Source of the DNA: CAYRML01 sp964425485
Lineage (GTDB): Bacteria; Bacillota; Dehalobacteriia; UBA4068
Reading direction: 5' to 3'
NCBI GenBank assembly: GCA_964425485.1
Contig: CAYRML010000021.1
Location: forward strand, 1-20,714
DNA: 20,714 nucleotides
Shown here: in pieces, positions 14,793 to 20,714 of the stretch
Layout: each line of letters opens with the position of its first letter
Numbering within the stretch: the stretch's first letter is position 1
Made by a program: the position numbers and the translations under genes
Notes under the pieces: model-generated
What the model saw: the letters and a program-made list of their open reading frames with translations, nothing else
What the model was told of the DNA's origin: nothing
The model's database searches: none

Positions 14793-15791
14793 ATGCAAAA
14801 TTCACTTGATGAACATTTACAGAAGCTATTTTCTGTATCGGCCATCGGCAAGCATTTAGACATGGCCGACGAAGCAAGTCGCCTTATGCGCGGCCAAGCC
14901 AATGTGGAAATCGCCGGCGTACGGGAAGATTTGCGCATAATAGACGACATAAAAATTCATGATATAACCGTCCTCAATCAGGAAGGCGCCAAAAAGGTCG
15001 GCAAGCCTATGGGGCATTATATCACTATGGAACTGCCAGCTTCCTGCAATTATACAGAAATCATAGATGATGCCTCCGGCGTCGTGGCCGAAGTTCTGCG
15101 TCCTTTACTGCCTGCGGTGCGCTCCAACGGCATCCTGCTGATCGGTCTGGGTAATGAGCATGCCACGCCTGATTCTTTAGGACCAAAAGTAGCACATATG
15201 ACGATGGCCACCCGCCATCTTTTCCAATACGAATCCAATATTTGCCAAGGACTGCAACCGCTTTGCACTTTAGCGACCGGCGTTTTAGGCACTACGGGTA
15301 TAGAAACGGCCGAAATCATCAAAGGTGTGGTCCAGCATGTGAAGCCGGATGCCATCATTGCCATCGATGCGCTTTCTTCGGCCAGCATCAAAAGGGTTGG
15401 CACTACTATCCAAATCAGTGATACGGGCATAGCTCCCGGCGGCGGCGTGGGCAATAAGCGTACGGCAATCAATAAAAAGACTGTGGGAGTGCCGGTTATT
15501 GCCATTGGCGTACCAACCGTGGTCAACACTCTAGTTATCATCTATGAAGCGCTGACCATACTGCAGCAAAAATGGCAGGGGCAAGGCTTCATCAATCTGC
15601 CGCCCGTCAAAGAAGAAACATTGATAGAAGTCAGCCAACAGCTGTTGGACATCTTTGGTGGCAGCCTGATGGTTACACCCAAGGAGATCGACCGTCTGAT
15701 TAATGATATGTCAAAGATATTAGCGGCGGCTATAGCCCAAAGTGTACATCCGGGGGTTGATAAAAAAAATTATCATCTTTATTTAAATTGA
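14793..15791 (+). CDS. gpr: Germination protease GPR (zymogen)
   Basis: An atypical aspartic endopeptidase that degrades small acid-soluble proteins when a spore germinates, releasing amino acids and uncovering the DNA. It has 332 residues. Its autoprocessing site is visible as KHLDMADEA (cut expected after D23), matching the known zymogen pattern D-L/M-A-x-E. The active-site region GLGNEHATPDSLGPKV holds D127, and AIIAIDALSSAS holds D192, the two conserved aspartates. The ATG at 14793 follows AAGGTG. A sigma F/G-like promoter precedes it and a strong terminator follows. The gene converges with a SASP gene, whose product is its expected substrate. No damage is visible. Confidence 0.97.
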   Translation: MQNSLDEHLQKLFSVSAIGKHLDMADEASRLMRGQANVEIAGVREDLRIIDDIKIHDITVLNQEGAKKVGKPMGHYITMELPASCNYTEIIDDASGVVAEVLRPLLPAVRSNGILLIGLGNEHATPDSLGPKVAHMTMATRHLFQYESNICQGLQPLCTLATGVLGTTGIETAEIIKGVVQHVKPDAIIAIDALSSASIKRVGTTIQISDTGIAPGGGVGNKRTAINKKTVGVPVIAIGVPTVVNTLVIIYEALTILQQKWQGQGFINLPPVKEETLIEVSQQLLDIFGGSLMVTPKEIDRLINDMSKILAAAIAQSVHPGVDKKNYHLYLN

Positions 15792-15801
15792 TTTTCAATT
15801 T

Positions 15802-15832
15802 AAAAAAACCTCCGCTCGGCGGAGGCTTTTTT
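15802..15832. terminator. Bidirectional terminator between gpr and the SASP gene
   Basis: CCTCCGC (15809-15815) pairs with GCGGAGG (15819-15825) around a 3-base loop. Seven A residues precede it and a T6 tract follows, so it can stop transcripts from both sides: gpr on the plus strand, the SASP gene on the minus strand. Confidence 0.92.
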
Positions 15833-15849
15833 GTTATATTCTTTTTAAA

Positions 15850-16140
15850 TTAATAACTGCCATAACTGCTGGAGCTACCAGAGCTGCTGGAGCTGCTGGA
15901 AATGGTGGGGGAAGCACTGGCAATAGAAGAAGATTGACCTTGTGCCAAAGCTTGTTCAGCAAAAGCCACCATTTTCTTAGTCATGTTACCACCAACATAA
16001 CCATTTTGACGAGATGATAATTGACCTTTGTCAATAGAATCATAGTTAGAAATACCAAGTTCGCTAGCTACTTCCATTTTGAATTTATTCAAGGCGCCGG
16101 AAGCGGCGGGAACTGCAGGTGTATTTGAAGATCTGCTCAT
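15850..16140 (-). CDS. Alpha/beta-type small acid-soluble spore protein with Ser-rich tail
   Basis: A DNA-binding protein that saturates spore DNA and protects it from damage. It has 96 residues. The core (about 14-68) has both SASP signatures: KMEVASELGI with the GPR cleavage glutamate E23, and RQNGYVGGNMTKKMVAFAEQ (44-63). The start ATG at 16140 has an excellent AAGGAGGTG site. After residue 68 the family normally ends; here a tail of about 28 residues follows (QSSSIASASPTI, then seven serines, then GSSSSYGSY), made almost only of Ser, Gly, Ala and Tyr and encoded by imperfect AGC-rich repeats. It faces gpr across a shared terminator and has a sigma G-like promoter. SASP identity is firm; the tail's role is unknown. 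Confidence 0.93.
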   Translation of the reverse strand: MSRSSNTPAVPAASGALNKFKMEVASELGISNYDSIDKGQLSSRQNGYVGGNMTKKMVAFAEQALAQGQSSSIASASPTISSSSSSSGSSSSYGSY

Positions 16141-16172
16141 TAAGTTTCACCTCCTTTTTCCTTAACTGTGCT

Positions 16173-16202
16173 TATTATTTGCTAAGAGAGAAAAAACTAT
16201 GC
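16173..16202 (-). promoter_or_regulatory. Forespore sigma G-like promoter of the SASP gene
   Basis: On the minus strand GCATA (16202-16198), an 18-base spacer, AATAATA (16179-16173). This fits GHATR-N17/18-CATWHTA with a single mismatch (first base of the -10). The leader to the ATG would be about 25-30 bases and contains the ribosome site. Sigma G control of a SASP gene is expected. Confidence 0.65.
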
Positions 16203-16240
16203 TTGTGTCCAAAATGTATTATTTTCCTAATTTGGTAAAT

Positions 16241-16270
16241 AAAAAAAAGAGCTTTCGCTTAAAAGCGAAA
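16241..16270 (-). terminator. Rho-independent terminator after the CoA-disulfide reductase gene
   Basis: On the minus strand TTTCGCT (16270-16264) pairs with AGCGAAA (16259-16253) around a 4-base loop, then GCTC and a T8 tract (16248-16241). It lies 18 bases beyond the reductase stop and upstream of the SASP promoter. Confidence 0.88.
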
Positions 16271-16288
16271 ACCCTTTTTTAAAAAAAT

Positions 16289-17938
16289 TTAATTGGCAAA
16301 AATGCTGCTATATAGCCGCCAACCTCCGGAAATATTATAGCAATCGAAATCATGTTCTTCCAGGATTTGGCAAGCGATATAAGAGCGTAAAGCACTGTGA
16401 CACAGCACATAAATCGGCTTGGCATTATCCAGACGCTGCAAATTGGGCCGCAGTTCATCAATAGGTATATTGATGAAGCCATCGATGCTGCCGTCGGCGA
16501 ATTCTTCTTCCGTACGCACATCCAAAAGCGTAACACTGCCGTCACGCGGCAAGGCGGCTATGTCATGCCAATGAATAATTTTGACCCTGCCGGCCAGGAT
16601 ATTTTCCGCCACGCAGCCGGCCATATTAACCGGATCTTTGGCTGATGAATAGGGCGGCGCATAAGCAAGCTCCAGCTCCGTCAGATCATATACGCTCATG
16701 CCGGCCCTGATAGCCGTGGCCAGCACATCAATACGTTTATCCACCCCGGTAAAGCCTACTATCTGAGCGCCCAGCAATTGGCCATCATTCTTATCGAATA
16801 TGATCTTGATGGACATGCCTTCAGCATCCGGATAATAAGTAGCATGAGAAAAAGAATATGTAAATGATTTTTCATAGTCAATGCCCTGTTTTCTGGCCTT
16901 ATCTTCAGAAATTCCCGTCATGGCCACCGTCAGGTCGAAGCATTTGAGAATAGCGCTGCCCTGAGTACCGACATATATACTGTTGAGCCCGAAAATATTA
17001 TTGGCGGCGATGCGCGCCTGCTTATTGGCCGGACCGGCCAATGGTATATAATCAGGCTGTTCGCTAACCAGATTGACGGCCTGCACCACATCACCCACGG
17101 CATAAATATGCGGATCGGAGGTGCGCATATGGACATCTACCACCACAGCACCCTTTTTATCCACTGCCAGCCCGGCTGTTTGGGCCAGCTGGCTTTCCGG
17201 ACGCACACCTATAGAAAGCAGCAGCATATCAGCCGTGATTTCTTCATCTGTCAATTGCAGGACCAAGCCATCGTCCGTCGGCCGGCAAGCCTGGAGGCTT
17301 TGCTTTAAAAGCAATCTGACGCCTTTTTCCCGCAGATGATTATGCACTTCACAGGCCATATCATAATCAAGAGCGGTGATCACATGATCTGTTGCTTCTA
17401 CAACCGTGACAGACAATCCGGCAGCTTGAAGATTTTCCGCCATCTCCAATCCTATATAACCTCCGCCTACGACCACGGCCTTTTGCGGCTTGCGCTGCAA
17501 AATATAATCTTTAATACTAAAAGTGTCGGCAATATTGCGCAAAGTGAAAACACGGCCGTCATCAAGCCCCGGCAAAGGCGGCACAAGCGGCGCCGCTCCG
17601 GGAGAAAGCAACAGCTTATCATAGCTTTCATCATAAATTTTACCGCTGCGCAAATCTTTGACCTGCACAGTTTTATTAGCACAATCGATAGATAAAGCCT
17701 GTGATAAATCACGCACATCGATAGCAAATCGCGCATTTAAACTTTCCGGAGTTTGCAGGATCAACTCGTCACGATCGCTGATCTTATCACCGATATAATA
17801 AGGGAGGCCACAATTGGCGAAAGAAATATATTCTCCCCGTTCCAGCATTACTATCTGCGCCTTTTCATCCAATCGGCGCAACCGTGCCGCAGCAGTGGCC
17901 CCGCCGGCCACTCCGCCTATGATCAGAGTTTTTGTCAT
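16289..17938 (-). CDS. CoA-disulfide / persulfide reductase with C-terminal rhodanese domain
   Basis: A 549-residue flavoprotein that uses NAD(P)H to reduce CoA disulfide or CoA/thiol persulfides, used in thiol redox balance or polysulfide handling. The N-terminal FAD motif GGVAGGATAAARLRRL (8-23) is followed by the single active cysteine C43 in SFANCGLPYYIG, as in known CoA-disulfide reductases. A second Rossmann motif, VVVGGGYIGLEMAENL, binds NAD(P)H, and YAVGD marks the FAD domain end. After the dimerisation domain (to about 450) a rhodanese domain (about 460-549) begins; its loop CHSALRS has C513. The ATG at 17938 has AAAGGTGG upstream; a 10-codon upstream extension is unsupported. It follows the dehydratase-like operon by 75 bases but has a PerR/Fur-like sequence of its own and a terminator after it. 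Confidence 0.92.
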   Translation of the reverse strand: MTKTLIIGGVAGGATAAARLRRLDEKAQIVMLERGEYISFANCGLPYYIGDKISDRDELILQTPESLNARFAIDVRDLSQALSIDCANKTVQVKDLRSGKIYDESYDKLLLSPGAAPLVPPLPGLDDGRVFTLRNIADTFSIKDYILQRKPQKAVVVGGGYIGLEMAENLQAAGLSVTVVEATDHVITALDYDMACEVHNHLREKGVRLLLKQSLQACRPTDDGLVLQLTDEEITADMLLLSIGVRPESQLAQTAGLAVDKKGAVVVDVHMRTSDPHIYAVGDVVQAVNLVSEQPDYIPLAGPANKQARIAANNIFGLNSIYVGTQGSAILKCFDLTVAMTGISEDKARKQGIDYEKSFTYSFSHATYYPDAEGMSIKIIFDKNDGQLLGAQIVGFTGVDKRIDVLATAIRAGMSVYDLTELELAYAPPYSSAKDPVNMAGCVAENILAGRVKIIHWHDIAALPRDGSVTLLDVRTEEEFADGSIDGFINIPIDELRPNLQRLDNAKPIYVLCHSALRSYIACQILEEHDFDCYNISGGWRLYSSIFAN

Positions 17939-17983
17939 GGAAATGCCACCTTTCTCTGTTAAAAACAACCTGCCACCTAAAAG

Positions 17984-18014
17984 AATGATAACATCATTTC
18001 AATAATGATTATAT
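17984..18014 (-). promoter_or_regulatory. PerR/Fur-like operator cluster and -10 box before the reductase gene
   Basis: TATAAT reads on the minus strand at 18013-18008. Over it, ATAAT-G-ATTAT (centre 18007) matches 11 of 14 positions of the PerR box TTATAAT-N-ATTATAA. Next to it stand three alternating half-sites: AATGAT (17984-17989), ATCATT (17993-17998), AATGAT (18004-18009). A matching -35 is weak. Peroxide or metal control of a thiol reductase would make sense, but this is a sequence resemblance only. Confidence 0.4.
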
Positions 18015-19681
18015 TAAAAATCGGCGGCAATCACAGCCGCACCCAAAGCACCGCAAACCTGCGGATTGTCGCCAATGACCAACTTTTGCCCCAGCAAAGA
18101 CTCAATGGCCTGCACAACGCCGGCATTATAGGCGACGCCGCCCGTCATCATATATGGCTCTTGCGGACCCAGTCTTTGCAGCAAAGAAAAAATCTTGGCA
18201 GCCACAGCCTTGTTGATGCCATGCACTATATCAGGCAGTTTTTTATTATCAGCCAAAAGTGAGATTACTTCCGATTCGGCAAAGACCGAACACATGCTGG
18301 AGATAGTGATATCTTCGTCCCAGTTCAGCCCCAATTGGCTCATCTCATCCAAAGGCAGCTGCAAAGAATGGGCCATCATCTCCAGAAAGCGGCCGGTACC
18401 TGCCGCACATTTGTCATTCATGATAAAGTCTTTGACTTTGCCGTCCGCGGACAAACGGATGACTTTGCTGTCCTGGCCGCCTATATCAATCACGGTGCGC
18501 ACATCCGGCCGCAAAAATGCCGCGCCCCTGGCATGGCAAGAGATCTCCGTCACATCCTGGCCGCGGAAAGTGATATTTGCCCGCCCATAACCCGTAGTTA
18601 CCGTATTTTTTATATCCTGCTCGCTGATACCGGCTATACTTAATGCCCGCTGCAAAGCCTGCTCGGCCGCAACCGCGCCTTTGACTCCTGTGGGCAGCAC
18701 CACCGCCGCCGCTATCTGTTGCCTATCCTGCAAGATGACCACATTGGTGCTGGTAGAGCCGATATCTATACCCACTGTATATTTTTTGCCATTCATAGAC
18801 TTATTTTGTTGCTCCTTATTTGCTTTTTTCTTATTTTCTTTTTTCTCTTTGGGCAAAGCCTCAAAATATGCCTGCAAGCGGGTGTTGATCTGGCCTTTGT
18901 TCTGCTGTGACCAATCGCTTTCCACTTGCAGCACCGGCAGCAGCAGCTCTTCTTTAAGCCTGGCATATTCCAAGCCATAATAATCGCAAAACTTCACCGT
19001 ATGATAGATGATGCCGCGCAGATGAGGATCATTGACCAAAGCCCGCCTTGCGCCCACATTCTCCATGCGCATACAAGGCATCTGCGCTAACAGCTCACCG
19101 GCATACCAGGTCATGAGCTTATCCACATCCTCCATATCAATACCTGGCGGCGGCGGGGCCAGGCGGCGGCCGCCACTGCAAGTCAGATCCAGCAGAGGCA
19201 AAGGCGAGAGCCTTTCGATCTTGGCCAAAAGCTCAGGATTGATGCGCGCGCCCAGGACGGCAATGTAGCCACCCTGCTTATCAACAGCCGCAGTTTGGAA
19301 AGCGGCTCGAAACTTGTCAGCGTCGAAGCGGCGGCCCGTTTGCCGCTCATAGTCGGCCAGCAGGCGCAAAAGTTGTTGCTTGAACAAAAGTTTGCCGCAG
19401 CCGCTCTCATTATGGGGCAGATCCAGCCACATCACATCCAAACCCTGCGCCCGCAGCACATCATAGAAGCGGCGAATGGAATCACAGCAATCGGTCAACA
19501 GCAGCTGCTTGCCGTCTGGCACGGCATCTTCCAGCAAGGCCCGGCTGAAGCTGCAAACATTGGCATGGATCAGGTGATCGGCAGTGACCATGCTTCCCAT
19601 CTGCGGAAAAAGCGGACGGCATTGCTCACCCATAGCCGCCAATAGCTCTAGCGGCGTATATTTACAGATGTAATATATCAT
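18014..19681 (-). CDS. 2-hydroxyacyl-CoA dehydratase-like subunit fused to its ATPase activator
   Basis: A 555-residue two-part protein. Residues 1-275 resemble the HgdB/BcrC-type dehydratase subunit (YTPLELLAAMG near the start; C43, C65/C66, C95; IIYHTVKFCDYYG; INTRLQAYFEAL at the end), shorter than usual stand-alone subunits (about 380). A lysine-rich linker (about 278-300) leads to a complete BadF/BadG/HgdC-type activator of about 255 residues: GIDIGSTSTNVVIL (304-317), CHARGA (382-387), DIGGQDSKVI (399-408), NDKCAAGTG (422-430, C425), SSMCSVFAESEV (461-472, C464), MTGGVAYNAGVV. C425 and C464 match the iron-sulfur cysteines of such activators. The family uses ATP to push electrons onto a dehydratase or a double-cubane reductase; the substrate here is unknown. 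The ATG at 19681 overlaps the upstream stop (ATGA), so translation is coupled. Confidence 0.88.
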   Translation of the reverse strand: MIYYICKYTPLELLAAMGEQCRPLFPQMGSMVTADHLIHANVCSFSRALLEDAVPDGKQLLLTDCCDSIRRFYDVLRAQGLDVMWLDLPHNESGCGKLLFKQQLLRLLADYERQTGRRFDADKFRAAFQTAAVDKQGGYIAVLGARINPELLAKIERLSPLPLLDLTCSGGRRLAPPPPGIDMEDVDKLMTWYAGELLAQMPCMRMENVGARRALVNDPHLRGIIYHTVKFCDYYGLEYARLKEELLLPVLQVESDWSQQNKGQINTRLQAYFEALPKEKKENKKKANKEQQNKSMNGKKYTVGIDIGSTSTNVVILQDRQQIAAAVVLPTGVKGAVAAEQALQRALSIAGISEQDIKNTVTTGYGRANITFRGQDVTEISCHARGAAFLRPDVRTVIDIGGQDSKVIRLSADGKVKDFIMNDKCAAGTGRFLEMMAHSLQLPLDEMSQLGLNWDEDITISSMCSVFAESEVISLLADNKKLPDIVHGINKAVAAKIFSLLQRLGPQEPYMMTGGVAYNAGVVQAIESLLGQKLVIGDNPQVCGALGAAVIAADF

Positions 19682-20714
19682 TTTCTCTTATCCTCTAGCA
19701 TTTCCAGAAAAGCCTGCAAGCGTGTCAGCATCTGCCCCTCATTGACATTGTTGCGGTCGCAGCCGTCACCATCCATGACTAAAACAGGAATGCCCTCCTC
19801 TTGCAGGTAATCTTTGATAAGTTGAGCTCCACCTTGCGTGGATTTGCAGCCCCAATGGCAAAAATAGATCAGGCCGTCAGCCTTCAGGCAGTGTGCCATT
19901 TGCCGCAATTTTTGGGCCCTTCTTTCGATAGGGCCGCCCAAAGTGTTTGTAAGCAGCTTTTGAGCCAAGCCCCGATAAATATCAGTTTCGTCTATCTCCA
20001 CGGCCGCATCAAAATTGAGGTCGCAGGCCAAAAGCTGATAGCGGGGATCATATTTAAAAAGATCGCTCAAAGAGCGCTGCCAATTAGGCAAGGTATGGGC
20101 CCATAATATGCGCAGCTTGCTCGCGGCGGGCAGCGAATTTTGCGCCTCCTGCAGCAAACCGGCATAATATCTCTCCACCTCCGACCGCCCGGCCAGGATA
20201 TGGCTGAGCAGCACCCGATACATCTCGGAGGTGAAATTATTGGCCACTTCTTTAGTTGATAATTGCTGCAAATATTGCTCATAAAGGCGCAAAGATCTGT
20301 TTTCCCTTTTGATCGCCTCAATCAGCCTGGCCTCATCGAAACTCCGTCCGCTGACCCGGCACAAAAAATCGGGCAGTCCGCGCAGCTGCTCGGCCACATA
20401 ATCCACACTTTCCTCATGACAATTATTAGGCACATCGATGAAAAAGCTGGGCACATCATAATGCTCGGCGATACTGCGGAAGCTGATATTATTGGCATCG
20501 CAAACCAAAGAGGTGTAAAGAACGGCAGCCGGCCTAGGCAAAAAGTCGGACAGGGCCGCCGCCATCAGGATCTTATGATATGAGCAATAGCTGGGCGGCA
20601 GGCCATGCGCCTCGGCATAACGAATAAAGGCATGGTCACAGCCGGCACCGTTGATATAGGCGGCCAGGCCCTCCGCGCACAGCGGCTCCAACCCCATGGC
20701 ATGGATAGGGGCAC
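19678..20714 (-). CDS. 2-hydroxyacyl-CoA dehydratase-like subunit (5' end beyond window)
   Basis: HgdB/BcrBC/YjiM-like iron-sulfur protein. The frame is open to the window edge and reads APIHAMGLEPLCAEGL, which corresponds to a point some tens of residues inside the family, so the true start lies outside; about 345 residues are visible. Landmarks are PPSYCSYHK (cysteine conserved in the family), FIDVPNNCHEESVDYVAEQL, GLIYFCHWGCKSTQG and the closing IPVLVMDGDGCDRNNVNEGQMLTRLQAFLEML. Members reduce or dehydrate substrates with a [4Fe-4S] or double-cubane cluster after electron delivery from an activator. Its stop overlaps the start of the fused activator gene by four bases, so the two products are made together and probably form a complex. 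Substrate unknown. Confidence 0.88.
   Translation of the reverse strand, partial: APIHAMGLEPLCAEGLAAYINGAGCDHAFIRYAEAHGLPPSYCSYHKILMAAALSDFLPRPAAVLYTSLVCDANNISFRSIAEHYDVPSFFIDVPNNCHEESVDYVAEQLRGLPDFLCRVSGRSFDEARLIEAIKRENRSLRLYEQYLQQLSTKEVANNFTSEMYRVLLSHILAGRSEVERYYAGLLQEAQNSLPAASKLRILWAHTLPNWQRSLSDLFKYDPRYQLLACDLNFDAAVEIDETDIYRGLAQKLLTNTLGGPIERRAQKLRQMAHCLKADGLIYFCHWGCKSTQGGAQLIKDYLQEEGIPVLVMDGDGCDRNNVNEGQMLTRLQAFLEMLEDKRK

Noticed and set aside
14639..14950. 103-codon minus-strand frame in the rsmD-gpr spacer
   Set aside because: It covers the gpr start and AT-rich spacer, with low-complexity translation and no ribosome site.
1..20714. Frequent GGCCAAAA / TTTTGGCC words, considered as an uptake or chi-like signal
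   Set aside because: They fall in coding frames as Leu-Ala or Ala-Lys codons (TTG GCC, GCC AAA) and extend no further; codon preference explains them.

Overview
The window is chromosomal core DNA from an anaerobic, spore-forming member of the Firmicutes (Bacillota). Three genes point to endospores: a germination protease (gpr), an alpha/beta-type small acid-soluble spore protein (SASP), and the sporulation membrane protein ylbJ. The order ackA, yceD, rpmF, plsX, acpP, rnc, Elp3-like radical SAM gene, smc, ftsY, ylxM is the conserved Clostridia/Negativicutes (especially Peptococcaceae-like) block. The 2-hydroxyacyl-CoA-dehydratase-type genes at the right end also fit a strict anaerobe. Genes are moderately GC-rich, spacers are AT-rich, and TTG or GTG starts are common (mtaD, yceD and rsmD use TTG; plsX and the coiled-coil gene use GTG). 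I cannot name a species.

Layout, left to right; all genes are on the minus strand except ylbJ and gpr. Positions 1-235 hold the 5' part of ylxM, behind a consensus sigma-A promoter flanked by a duplicated palindrome. Positions 343-6939 hold smc, ftsY, a methylthio-nucleoside phosphorylase and an MTA/SAH deaminase in one tight run (transcribed smc first). Positions 7011-10169 hold plsX, acpP, rnc and an Elp3-like radical SAM gene, closed by a terminator; two 10-N assembly gaps fall in the radical SAM gene and in rnc. Positions 10328-11049 hold yceD and rpmF with their own promoter and terminator. Then come ackA (11140-12339), divergent ylbJ (12432-13535), a coiled-coil gene and rsmD (13519-14578), gpr (plus strand) and the SASP gene facing it across a bidirectional terminator (14793-16140), a CoA-disulfide reductase/rhodanese fusion (16289-17938), and a two-gene 2-hydroxyacyl-CoA dehydratase-like operon whose second gene is fused to its own ATPase activator (18014-20714, running off the window).

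How they work together: smc/ftsY/ylxM cover chromosome organisation and signal-recognition-particle targeting. The deaminase and phosphorylase form a salvage pair for S-adenosylmethionine by-products, probably through methylthioinosine. plsX/acpP start phospholipid synthesis, but the fab genes usually found between them are absent here. gpr and the SASP are a protease-substrate pair, and both have promoter sequences resembling the forespore sigma F/G type. The right end is redox metabolism: an ATP-driven iron-sulfur reductase/dehydratase module next to a thiol/persulfide reductase preceded by a PerR/Fur-like sequence.

The strongest candidate for something new is the compact dehydratase/activator fusion. 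The next most interesting points are the palindrome-flanked ylxM promoter, the serine-rich tail on the SASP, and residues suggesting that the phosphorylase acts on methylthioinosine rather than methylthioadenosine. No tRNA, rRNA, CRISPR array, insertion sequence or prophage gene was seen, and no gene-free stretch exceeds 300 bases (the longest is 14579-14792, about 214 bases, holding the rsmD and gpr promoters).
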